Shown here: one piece after another, positions 1 through 8,204 of the stretch
Layout: every line of letters begins with the position of its first letter
How positions within the stretch are numbered: position 1 is the stretch's first letter
From: Pelagibius sp. CAU 1746
GTDB taxonomy: Bacteria > Pseudomonadota > Alphaproteobacteria > Kiloniellales > Kiloniellaceae
Reading direction: 5' to 3'
Assembly (NCBI RefSeq): GCF_039839785.1
Contig: NZ_JBDOQT010000001.1
Location: 1,488,001 to 1,552,000, forward strand
DNA: 64,000 nt
The notes under the pieces: model-generated
The model's database searches: none
The model's input: only the letters and a program-made list of their open reading frames with translations
What the model was told of the DNA's origin: nothing
Program-made: the position numbers and the translations under genes

Positions 1-66
1 TCGCCGAAAGCTGCTGGCGGGCCTTGGGCGGCGGCCTTCGGACTGAACGAGGGGAGGGCTGAAGCC

Positions 67-975
67 ATGCGCGTCAAGCTCACGCGGCGCCGCGTCCTGC
101 TGCTGCTGACCCTGGCCACCCTGATCGCCGGGGCCGTGCAGCTCAATCGCACGCAGCTCTGGGAAGACAGCCAGGTCTATGCCGGCTGGCGCGTGCAGCA
201 TCACGTGATGCTCCCCACCTGCCGCCTGCTCGACGATGAGCAGCGGGTCCGCGAACACGGCCTGTTCAGCGCCTGCTTCGATGCGCTGCAGCGCTTCAAG
301 CGGACGGAACGACTCGCACCGCGCAGCCCGCACCTGGTGATCCTGCTGCACGGCATGGGGCGCTCGCCCGCCCTGTTCCGCGCCATGGAGCGCGACCTGC
401 GCGCCGCTGGCTTCGACGCGGTGGCGGTCAGCTACCCCAGCCTGACCAAGGACATCGCCGGCCATGCCGATCAGGTCGAACTCCTGCTTGCACGGGCGCG
501 GGGTGTCGAGAAGGTGTCCTTCGTCAGCCACAGCCTGGGCGGCTTGGTGGTGCGCGAAGTGCTGAGCCGCGAGGGGGACCCGATAACCGCAATCTGGCAC
601 AACAAGCTGAAGCTGGGCCGCGTGGTCATGATCGCGCCGCCGAACCAGGGTTCGGAGCTGGCCGAGTCCGTTGCCGGCCTGCCGCCCTATCACTGGATCG
701 GCGGCCCTGCGGCGCGCGAGATCGCCGCGGGCCCGCCCTTCGCGCCGGTGTCTCCGGAGATCGAAGTGGCGATCATCGCCGGCGGTACAGACGGCGGGAG
801 CGGCTTCAACCCGCTGCTGTCGGAGAACAACGACGGCGTCGTGACGGTGAGCGAAACCCGCCTGCCGGGCGCGCGCGACCACATCGTGGTGCCGGCGTTG
901 CATACGGTGATCGCCGGCGACCCGCAGACCATCGCCGCAACCCGTAATTTCCTGGAGACCGGGCGGCTGCGCTGA
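67..975 (+). CDS. alpha/beta hydrolase (PGAP1/triacylglycerol-lipase-like esterase)
   Basis: A 302-residue serine hydrolase of the alpha/beta fold. An uncleaved signal anchor is likely at residues 9-25 (LLLLTLATLIAGAV) after a basic start, so the enzyme probably faces the periplasm. An oxyanion-hole segment LLHGMG lies near residue 95. The nucleophile elbow SHSLGG places the catalytic serine at about 156, and a late histidine in ALHTVI (about 277) fits the catalytic His. Asp/Glu of the triad cannot be fixed by eye. A ribosome-binding site (gggagg) precedes the ATG. It lies 45 bases ahead of the acyltransferase fusion gene on the same strand, which suggests lipid or ester metabolism, but the substrate is unknown. 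Confidence 0.8.
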   Translation: MRVKLTRRRVLLLLTLATLIAGAVQLNRTQLWEDSQVYAGWRVQHHVMLPTCRLLDDEQRVREHGLFSACFDALQRFKRTERLAPRSPHLVILLHGMGRSPALFRAMERDLRAAGFDAVAVSYPSLTKDIAGHADQVELLLARARGVEKVSFVSHSLGGLVVREVLSREGDPITAIWHNKLKLGRVVMIAPPNQGSELAESVAGLPPYHWIGGPAAREIAAGPPFAPVSPEIEVAIIAGGTDGGSGFNPLLSENNDGVVTVSETRLPGARDHIVVPALHTVIAGDPQTIAATRNFLETGRLR

Positions 976-1020
976 AGCGCCGTTCGCCGAGAGAAACCGA
1001 ACACCAGAGGACCGCACCTT

Positions 1021-4000
1021 ATGTCCGACCGTACCCTCGATATCCTGAAGAGCCGGCGCTTCCTGCCGCTGTTCGCGACGCAGTTTCTCGGCGCCTTCAA
1101 CGACAACCTCTTCAAAAACTCCCTGGTGATGCTGATCCTCTTCCGTCTCGCTGCGCCGGGCGGCAGTGTCGGCGGGCTCAGCGGCGAGTTCCTGGTCACC
1201 CTGGCCGGCGGCGTCTTCATCCTGCCCTTCTTCCTCTTCTCCGCCACCGCCGGGCAGCTTGCCGACAAGTACGACAAGGCGAAGATGATCCGCGGCGTCA
1301 AGCTGGCCGAGGTGGCGATCATGGTGCTGGCCGCCCTGGGCTTCGCTTGGGCTCGGGCGGACTTTCTCATCGCCGTGCTGTTTCTCATGGGCACCCAGTC
1401 GGCCTTCTTCGGCCCCTTGAAGTACGGCATCCTGCCGCAGCATCTCGAAACCAGGGAACTGGTCGGCGGCAACGCTCTGATCGAGGCGGCGACTTTCCTC
1501 TCGATCCTGCTCGGCACCATCGCTGGCGGACTCCTGATCCTGACCGAGGGCGGTGTTGCCGTGATCTCCGGCGGGATCGTGGTGGTGGCGCTGCTCGGCT
1601 GGGGGGCCAGCCTGACGATCCCGGCGGCTCCGGCCCCCGCGCCGCAGTTGAAGGTCAATTGGAACTTCGCCTGGGAGACGGGGGAGATCCTGCGGCACGC
1701 CGCGGCGCGCCGCGACATCTTCCTGTCGATCCTCGGCATTTCCTGGTTCTGGCTGGTCGGCGCCACCTTCATCCTGCTCTTCCCGCCCTATGCCAAGGAC
1801 GTATTGGGCGGGGATCAGACTGTGGTGACGCTGTTTCTGACGGTCTTTTCGATCGGCATCGGCGTCGGCTCGCTCGGCTGCGACCGCCTGCTGAAGGGCG
1901 AGGTCTCGGCGCGCACCGTGCCTTTCGGCGCCCTGGGCATGGCGGTCTTCTCCATCGACCTCTACTTCGCCAGCCTCGCCGTGGCGCCGGCCGCGCCGGC
2001 CGAGACGCTGCTGGGCGTCGGCGCTTTCCTGGCCCAGGCGGCGCACTGGCGCATCCTCGCCGACCTGCTGCTGATCTCCATCTGCGGCGGCCTCTACATC
2101 GTGCCGCTCTATGCCATCGTGCAGGCGCGCGCCGAGGCCGGGCACCGCGCCCGCACCATCGCCGCCAACAACGTCATGAACGCGCTCTTCATGGTGATCG
2201 GCGCGGGTGCGGCGGCGGCCCTCTTCGCCCTGGGCATGACCGTCACCGGCGTTTTCCTGATTATCGCCGCGGCCAACGTGATTGCCGCCTGGTACGTCTG
2301 CAAGCTGCTGCCCCAGGAGCTGCTGAAGGGCATCTTCGCGGCGGTCTTCCGGCTGTTCTATCGGGTCGAACTGCACGGCCGCGAGAACATCAAGGCGGCC
2401 GGCGCCAAGGCGGTCATCGTGGTCAACCACGTCTCCTTCCTGGACGGCGCGCTGCTTGCCGCCTTCCTGCCGGGGCGGCCGATGTTCGCCATCGACTCCC
2501 ACATGGCGACACGCTGGTGGGTGAAGCCCTTCATGGCCCTGGTCGAGGGCTTTCCCATGGACCCGACCTCGCCCTTCGCGACCCGCGCGCTGATCCGCGA
2601 GGTGGAGAAGGGCAAGCACTGCGTCATTTTCCCCGAAGGCCGCATCACCGTCACCGGCGCCTTGATGAAGGTCTACGAAGGTCCGGGCATGATCGCCGAC
2701 AAGTCGGGCGCGCAGATCCTGCCGGTACGGATCGACGGTGCGCAGTTCAGTTATTTCTCGCGCCTGAAGGGCAAGTTCCGCCTGCGTCTCTTCCCCAAGA
2801 TCACCATCACCGTGCTGCCGCCGCGCCGCTTCGAGATTCCGGCGGAGGCGCGCGGGCGCAAGCGCCGCCAACTGGCCGGCGACGCGCTCTACGAGGTGAT
2901 GTCGGACATGATGTTCCGCATCCACCACCAGGAACCGCGTACCCTGTTCCAGGCTTTGCTGGAGGCGCGCTCCCTGCACGGCGGCGGCAAGGCGGCGGTG
3001 GAGGACATCGAGCGCAAGCCCTTGACCTACGGCCGCCTGGTGACCGGCGCGCTGGTGCTGGGCCGCCGCATGGCCAAGGCGACGCGCAGAGGCGAAGTCG
3101 TCGGCCTCATGCTGCCCTCGGCCGGCGGCGCCGCAGTTTCCTTCTTCGCGCTGCAGGCCTTCGGGCGGGTGCCGGCCATGCTGAACTTCACGGCGGGCAG
3201 CGCCAACCTGGTTTCCGCCTGCAAGACGGCGGAGATCGCGACCGTCTACACCTCCCGCCGCTTCGTCGAGCAGGCCAAGCTGGAAGAGGTCGCCGAAGTG
3301 CTCTCCAAAGAAGTGAAGCTCATCTATCTGGAGGACCTGCGCCGCAAGATCGGCGCTTTCTCGAAGCTTCTGGGGCTGGTCCTGCGGCCCTTCGCCGGCG
3401 CGCTCCACGCGCGGGCCTGCGGGGCGGCGGGCCTGGACCCGGCAGCGCCGGCCCTGGTGCTCTTCACCTCCGGTTCGGAAGGCGCGCCCAAGGGCGTGGT
3501 GCTGAGCCACGACAACCTGCTGGCCAATTGCCGCCAGCTCGCCGCGCGCATCGATTTCAATCCCACCGACAGCGTGTTCAACGCCTTGCCGGTGTTCCAT
3601 TCCTTCGGCCTGACCGGCGGCCTGCTGCTGCCGCTGTTCTCCGGCGTGAAGACATTCATGTATCCCTCGCCGCTGCATTACCGCATCGTGCCGGTGCTGG
3701 CCTACGACACCAACGCCACCATCATGTTCGGCACCGACACCTTCCTGGCCGGCTACGCCCGCATGGCGCACCCTTACGATTTCTATGCCATGCGTTACGT
3801 CTTCGCCGGCGCCGAGCGGGTGCGCGAGGAAACCCGCCGCCTGTGGATGGAAAAATTCGGCCTGCGCATTCTGGAGGGCTACGGCGCCACCGAGTGCGCG
3901 CCGGTCATCGCCGTGAACTCGCCCATGCACTTCAAGGCCGGCACCGTCGGCCGCCTGCTGCCCGGCATCCACCACCGCCTGGAGCCCGTGCCCGGCGTGG

Positions 4001-4491
4001 ACCATGGCGGGCGCCTGCAGGTCGCCGGGCCCAACGTTATGCTGGGTTACCTGAAGGCCGAGAACCCGGGCGACTTGGAGCGCCTCGATGACGGCTGGTA
4101 CGACACCGGCGACATCGTCGATGTAGATGCCGAAGGCTACGTCACCATCCTCGGCCGCGCCAAGCGCTTCGCCAAGGTCGCCGGCGAGATGATCTCCCTG
4201 GGCGCGGTGGAGAACCTGGTGAGTGCTCTCTGGCCCGACGAGATGCATGCCGTCGTCGCGCTGCCGGACGCGCGCAAGGGCGAGCAGTTGGTGCTGCTGA
4301 CCGAGCGGGAGGAGGCGAAGCGCGAGGACATCTCTGCCCACGCCCGCGCCGAAGGCGCCAGCGAGCTGATGGTGCCGAGGCAGATCTTCAGCCTCGACAA
4401 GCTGCCGCTGCTGGGCAGCGGCAAGGTCGACTACCCCGCGGCCAAGTCCCTGGCCGAACAGCTCGTGGGCGCCCCCGTCGGGGCCGCCTGA
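1021..4491 (+). CDS. MFS lysophospholipid transporter / PlsC acyltransferase / acyl-ACP ligase fusion (Aas-LplT type)
   Basis: A 1156-residue three-domain protein. Residues about 1-425 are an MFS-type transporter resembling LplT (start FLPLFATQFLGAFNDN, many hydrophobic helices). Residues about 440-640 are a PlsC-type 1-acylglycerophosphate acyltransferase domain with the catalytic NHVSFLD box near 469 and FPEGR near 540. Residues about 660-1150 are an AMP-forming acyl ligase with FTSGSEGAPKG near 814, GYGATE near 952, YDTGD and a C-terminal GSGKVD lysine. E. coli uses two proteins, LplT and Aas, to import lysophospholipid and re-acylate it at the inner membrane; here one chain holds all three activities. 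Ribosome-binding site agagga precedes the start. Function is inferred from these domain motifs. Confidence 0.88.
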   Translation: MSDRTLDILKSRRFLPLFATQFLGAFNDNLFKNSLVMLILFRLAAPGGSVGGLSGEFLVTLAGGVFILPFFLFSATAGQLADKYDKAKMIRGVKLAEVAIMVLAALGFAWARADFLIAVLFLMGTQSAFFGPLKYGILPQHLETRELVGGNALIEAATFLSILLGTIAGGLLILTEGGVAVISGGIVVVALLGWGASLTIPAAPAPAPQLKVNWNFAWETGEILRHAAARRDIFLSILGISWFWLVGATFILLFPPYAKDVLGGDQTVVTLFLTVFSIGIGVGSLGCDRLLKGEVSARTVPFGALGMAVFSIDLYFASLAVAPAAPAETLLGVGAFLAQAAHWRILADLLLISICGGLYIVPLYAIVQARAEAGHRARTIAANNVMNALFMVIGAGAAAALFALGMTVTGVFLIIAAANVIAAWYVCKLLPQELLKGIFAAVFRLFYRVELHGRENIKAAGAKAVIVVNHVSFLDGALLAAFLPGRPMFAIDSHMATRWWVKPFMALVEGFPMDPTSPFATRALIREVEKGKHCVIFPEGRITVTGALMKVYEGPGMIADKSGAQILPVRIDGAQFSYFSRLKGKFRLRLFPKITITVLPPRRFEIPAEARGRKRRQLAGDALYEVMSDMMFRIHHQEPRTLFQALLEARSLHGGGKAAVEDIERKPLTYGRLVTGALVLGRRMAKATRRGEVVGLMLPSAGGAAVSFFALQAFGRVPAMLNFTAGSANLVSACKTAEIATVYTSRRFVEQAKLEEVAEVLSKEVKLIYLEDLRRKIGAFSKLLGLVLRPFAGALHARACGAAGLDPAAPALVLFTSGSEGAPKGVVLSHDNLLANCRQLAARIDFNPTDSVFNALPVFHSFGLTGGLLLPLFSGVKTFMYPSPLHYRIVPVLAYDTNATIMFGTDTFLAGYARMAHPYDFYAMRYVFAGAERVREETRRLWMEKFGLRILEGYGATECAPVIAVNSPMHFKAGTVGRLLPGIHHRLEPVPGVDHGGRLQVAGPNVMLGYLKAENPGDLERLDDGWYDTGDIVDVDAEGYVTILGRAKRFAKVAGEMISLGAVENLVSALWPDEMHAVVALPDARKGEQLVLLTEREEAKREDISAHARAEGASELMVPRQIFSLDKLPLLGSGKVDYPAAKSLAEQLVGAPVGAA

Positions 4492-4518
4492 GCGGGCGTT
4501 ACGCGAAGGAGCGGGATC

Positions 4519-7326
4519 ATGGACGAAGTCTTCTGGGTTCTTCTGGGCGGATCGCTGGTGCTCTACCTGCTGATCGGCCCGGCACTCGGCATCGCCGCCT
4601 TCGCGCGGCGCGGCGCACCGGCGGTGGAACTGGCCGCTTTGCGCAAGCGCCTCAACGACCTGGGTGACGAAGTCGCGGCGCTGCGCCGGCGGCTCGACCG
4701 CGGCGCGGCGGCGCCGCCGCCGGAGGAGGCGCCGGCCCCCGAACCGGAGCCTGAACCCGAGCCCGAACCGGCCCCGGAAGCCGTTGCCGAACCCCCCGCT
4801 GAGCCTTCCGCCGCGCCGCGGCCGGCGGCCCCGGCCGCACCCCCGGCCGCCGCGGCGCCGGGCCTCGGCATCGAGCAGTGGCTGACCTCGCGCGGCCTCA
4901 TCTGGCTGGGCGGCATCACCCTGGCCCTGGCCGGCCTGTTCCTCGCCAAGTACACCTACGAGCGCGGCTGGCTGGCGCTCGGGCCGGCGGCGCGCTGCGG
5001 CGCCGGCTTCCTCTTCGGCCTCGCGCTGACCGCCGGCGGCGAATGGCTGCGCCGCCGCCCGCTGCAGCAGGCCATCGCCGCCATCGGTCCCAACTACCTG
5101 CCGCCGGCGCTGACCGCGGCCGGCCTGTCCTCGGCCTTCGCCAGCATCTATGCCGCGCACGCCCTCTACGGCCTGATGCCGCCGCTGATGACCTTCCTGC
5201 TGCTGGCGCTGGTCGCTTTCGCGGCCTTCGCGCTGGCCATCCTGCAGGGCCCGCTGATCGCCGTCCTGGCGCTGCTCGGCGGTTTCGCCACCCCCTTGCT
5301 GGTGACCACGCCCGAGCCTTCGGCCTGGGGCCTGTTCTCCTATCTCTTCGTGCTCACCGCGGCGGCCCTGGCGCTGACCCGCTACATGGCCTGCTGGTGG
5401 CTCGCCTGGGGCGCGCTGGCCGGCGCCGTGCTGTGGCCGCTGCTGTGGTTCGCCGCCCTCTGGTCGCCCTGGGACAGCCCGGCGCTGGCGTTTTACGTGG
5501 TGGCGCTGGCCGGGCTGTTCCTGGCCCTGCGCTACCGTGTCGAAGCGGCGGCGGACGGCGGCCCCTGGCCGAAGACCACGCCCGACCGCATCGCCTGGGC
5601 CGGTGCCCTGGCGGGCGCGGTCCTGGGCTTCATCCTGGTGCGCATGGACGGCTACGACCCGGTCTCCCTCATCGCCGTTTTCCTGCTGGCCGGGCTGTTC
5701 CTTGCCGCCGCCTGGCGCGAGCCGGCCTTCGAGGGGCTGACGGCCGCCGGCGCCCTGCTGGCCCTGGCGGTGGTCGCCTGCTGGCACCTGCCGGCCATCG
5801 CCGACTGGCCCGCCTTCACCCACGACTACCGCGGCGAAGGCTATGCCGGAGAGCTGGGGCCGGTGGTGCCGCCGCAGCTCTCGGCCTTCGTGCTGGTCGC
5901 TTTTCTGTTCGGCGCGCTCTTCGCCGCGGCCGGCTTCCTGGCGCTGCCCGCGGCCCGGCGCCCGGTGATCTGGGCCGGGGCCTCGGCCGGTCTGCCGGTG
6001 GCCCTGATGGCGGTCGCCTACTGGCGGGTCACCGGGCTGGGCATCGATCTCGCCTGGTCGGCGGCCGCCGCCGGGCTGGCGCTGCTTGGCCTGGCCGCGA
6101 CGGCGCAACTGCACCGCCGCCCGCCGCGCCCCGCCGCCGAGCGGCTGGCGGGGGACTTGGCCAATGACCTGCTGCTCGGCATCTATGCCCTCGGCAGCGT
6201 GGCCGCGCTGGGCTTGGCTTTCACCATGGCCCTGCAGCAGGCCTGGCTCACCGTCGCCCTGTCGCTGCAACTCGCCGCCGTGGCCTGGATCGCGGGCGCC
6301 CTGAAGCTGCGTGGCCTGCGTCCGGCCGCCTTTGCGCTTGCCGGCACCGTGCTGGTGCGCCTGGTGCTGAACTACAACGTCCTCGACTACCCGCTCGGCA
6401 GCCTGCCGGGAGTGAACTGGATCTCCTACGGCTACGGCCTGCCGGCCCTGGCCTTCTGGTGGGCGGCGCGGCGCTTCCGCAGCCTGGTTTCCGGCTGGCC
6501 CTCCGACAGGCCCGGGGAACTGCTGGTGCTGCTGCTGGAAGGCGGCGCCCTGGTGCTGGCCTGGTTGCTGGTGACCCTGGAGATCCGCAGCCTCATCGCC
6601 GGCGACCTCGCCAGCCGCAGCTACGACCTGGCCGAGCAGTCGCTGCAGACCGTGGCTTGGCTGGCCATGGCCTACGGCTGGCTGCGCGCCTATCGGGTCA
6701 CGGGCCGCAAGGTGCTGCTGTGGGGCTGGCGCCTGCTGGCCGGGCTCGCCGCCCTGCACTCGGCGCTCTTCCCTTTGCTGCTGGGCAATCCGCTGTGGAC
6801 CGCGGTAAACGTCGGCGACTGGCCGCTGCTGAACCTGCTGGCGCTGGCCTATCTGCTGCCCGGCGTCTTCGCGCTGCTCTTCGCCTGGGAGCTGCGCCGA
6901 GACGGCCAAACCAAGGCGGCTATGGCGGCGGCGGTCTACGCCCTGCTGCTGGTCTTCACCTGGCTGAGCCTGGAGGTGCGTCATGCCTTCCAAGGTCCCT
7001 GGCTGTACCGCCACGCCACCACCAATGGCGAACTGCTGGCCTATTCGCTGGTCTGGCTCGGCTACGCCTGGGTCCTCTTCGGCCTCGGCCTGAAGACGGG
7101 CTTCGCCAGCCTGCGTTACGCCTCCCTGGCGGTGCTGGCCGTCGCCACCGGCAAGGTGCTGCTGTTCGACTGGGGGGCGCTGGAGGGGCTGTACCGCTTC
7201 CTCTCCTTCGCCGCCCTGGGCTTCAGCCTCTTGGGCATCCCCTTCCTCTACCAGCGCTTCGTCTTTCCGCCGCAGCGGAAGCCGGCGGCCGGGGAGGCGC
7301 CATCCGCGCCCGCCGGGTCCGGCTAG
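4519..7326 (+). CDS. DUF2339 multi-pass membrane protein
   Basis: A 935-residue, very hydrophobic protein. A short N-terminal helix (about 5-25) is followed by a charged coiled segment (about 32-60) and a low-complexity Pro/Glu/Ala linker (about 65-115) made of EPEPEP-like repeats. The rest is a chain of more than 20 predicted transmembrane helices, starting at GIEQWLTSRGLIWLGGI. This architecture (coiled coil, Pro/Ala linker, WLTSRGLIWLGG-like entry, poly-helix body) is that of the DUF2339 family, whose biochemical role is unknown. It begins 27 bases after the acyltransferase fusion gene, behind a ggag ribosome-binding site, so the two are probably co-transcribed. Family call is by recognition of the pattern, not by a search. 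Confidence 0.8.
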   Translation: MDEVFWVLLGGSLVLYLLIGPALGIAAFARRGAPAVELAALRKRLNDLGDEVAALRRRLDRGAAAPPPEEAPAPEPEPEPEPEPAPEAVAEPPAEPSAAPRPAAPAAPPAAAAPGLGIEQWLTSRGLIWLGGITLALAGLFLAKYTYERGWLALGPAARCGAGFLFGLALTAGGEWLRRRPLQQAIAAIGPNYLPPALTAAGLSSAFASIYAAHALYGLMPPLMTFLLLALVAFAAFALAILQGPLIAVLALLGGFATPLLVTTPEPSAWGLFSYLFVLTAAALALTRYMACWWLAWGALAGAVLWPLLWFAALWSPWDSPALAFYVVALAGLFLALRYRVEAAADGGPWPKTTPDRIAWAGALAGAVLGFILVRMDGYDPVSLIAVFLLAGLFLAAAWREPAFEGLTAAGALLALAVVACWHLPAIADWPAFTHDYRGEGYAGELGPVVPPQLSAFVLVAFLFGALFAAAGFLALPAARRPVIWAGASAGLPVALMAVAYWRVTGLGIDLAWSAAAAGLALLGLAATAQLHRRPPRPAAERLAGDLANDLLLGIYALGSVAALGLAFTMALQQAWLTVALSLQLAAVAWIAGALKLRGLRPAAFALAGTVLVRLVLNYNVLDYPLGSLPGVNWISYGYGLPALAFWWAARRFRSLVSGWPSDRPGELLVLLLEGGALVLAWLLVTLEIRSLIAGDLASRSYDLAEQSLQTVAWLAMAYGWLRAYRVTGRKVLLWGWRLLAGLAALHSALFPLLLGNPLWTAVNVGDWPLLNLLALAYLLPGVFALLFAWELRRDGQTKAAMAAAVYALLLVFTWLSLEVRHAFQGPWLYRHATTNGELLAYSLVWLGYAWVLFGLGLKTGFASLRYASLAVLAVATGKVLLFDWGALEGLYRFLSFAALGFSLLGIPFLYQRFVFPPQRKPAAGEAPSAPAGSG

Positions 7327-7452
7327 GGCTCCCGCGGCTCAATCAGGCATCGCGCTCCTCCTTTGCCGTGCTATGCTGGCTGGAAGAAACCGCAGGCGGG
7401 ACCGGCGGCCAGGGCTTTCGGGGGCCCCGCGCATAAGCGGGAGGGGAGCAGG

Positions 7453-7830
7453 GTGTCACAGAGGGTTCTCGTCGTCGAAGACGAGCCGAATATCGTCGAA
7501 TCCCTTAGTTTTCTGATGAAGCAGGAGGGCTTCGACGTGAAGATCGCCCAGGACGGCACGACGGCGTTGCGCATGGTCGAGAGCGACGTGCCGGACTTGG
7601 TGCTGCTGGACGTCATGCTGCCGCGGCGCGACGGCTACGACGTCTGCAAGGCGATCCGGGCCAACCGCAAGCTGGACGCTGTGAGGATCATGATGCTGTC
7701 GGCCAAGGGCCGCGAGCTGGACCGGCGCAAGGGCCTGGAACTCGGCGCCGACGATTACGTCACCAAACCTTTCTCGACCCGCGATCTGGTCGACCGGGTC
7801 CGGGCGCTGCTCGGCCTGCCATCGGAGTAG
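7453..7830 (+). CDS. single-domain response regulator (CheY-like receiver)
   Basis: A 125-residue receiver domain with no output domain. The acidic pocket is VVEDE (residues 7-11), the phospho-acceptor is Asp53 in LLDVMLPRRDG, the switch Ser is in MLSAKG (about 83) and the conserved Lys is 105 in TKPFS. I chose the GTG start because gaggggagcag lies just upstream; an ATG 90 bases earlier would add a tail without family resemblance. It lies two genes upstream of a histidine kinase that itself lacks a receiver, so it is the likely phosphorylation partner. With no DNA-binding domain it must act by protein contact or as a phosphorelay intermediate. Confidence 0.9.
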   Translation: MSQRVLVVEDEPNIVESLSFLMKQEGFDVKIAQDGTTALRMVESDVPDLVLLDVMLPRRDGYDVCKAIRANRKLDAVRIMMLSAKGRELDRRKGLELGADDYVTKPFSTRDLVDRVRALLGLPSE

Positions 7831-7884
7831 CCCGATGGCGCCGGCGGCAACGGGCCCGCGGGACGCGCGCCCGGGAGGGACGGC

Positions 7885-8202
7885 ATGAACCGGCGCCGCA
7901 GCGGCGAGTGGTCGGTGGTGCTCTTCATCGTGGCGCTGCTGGCCTTCAATCCGCCTGTCCTCACGATCTTCTCCGTGCCGGAACTGATCTTCGGCGTTCC
8001 GGTGCTCTATCTCTATATCCTGCTGGCCTGGGGGGCGGCGATCGCTCTGCTGGCGCTCAATGTGCCGGGCCTGACGGAGCCGGAGGACGCGCAGCCGCTG
8101 CACATGCCCGGTCCTGTGCCGGCGCGGCCGCCGGAGGATCCCGACTCCCTCCCGGCCGGTGACGGCGCGGTCGCGTCGGACCCTCGCGAGGCGAAGGACT
8201 GA
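7885..8202 (+). CDS. small two-helix membrane protein next to symporter-type kinase
   Basis: A 105-residue protein with two predicted transmembrane helices (about 11-30 and 42-62), separated by a short loop, and a Pro/Asp-rich cytoplasmic tail. Ribosome-binding site gggaggg lies 6 bases before the ATG. It ends 2 bases before the symporter-type histidine kinase starts, so the two are translationally linked. Small membrane proteins of similar shape (DUF4212/DUF485-like) sit next to sodium:solute symporters as accessory subunits. By analogy this one may be a partner of the kinase's transporter module, but I cannot assign it to a family with confidence. Confidence 0.7.
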   Translation: MNRRRSGEWSVVLFIVALLAFNPPVLTIFSVPELIFGVPVLYLYILLAWGAAIALLALNVPGLTEPEDAQPLHMPGPVPARPPEDPDSLPAGDGAVASDPREAKD

Positions 8203-8204
8203 CG

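Noticed and set aside
4730-4800. Repeat array in the DUF2339 gene
   Set aside because: Degenerate Glu-Pro codon repetition in a low-complexity linker, not a DNA element.
4664-7436. Several plus-strand frames inside the DUF2339 gene
   Set aside because: Alternative frames of a high-GC gene; Arg/Pro/Gly-rich with no motifs.
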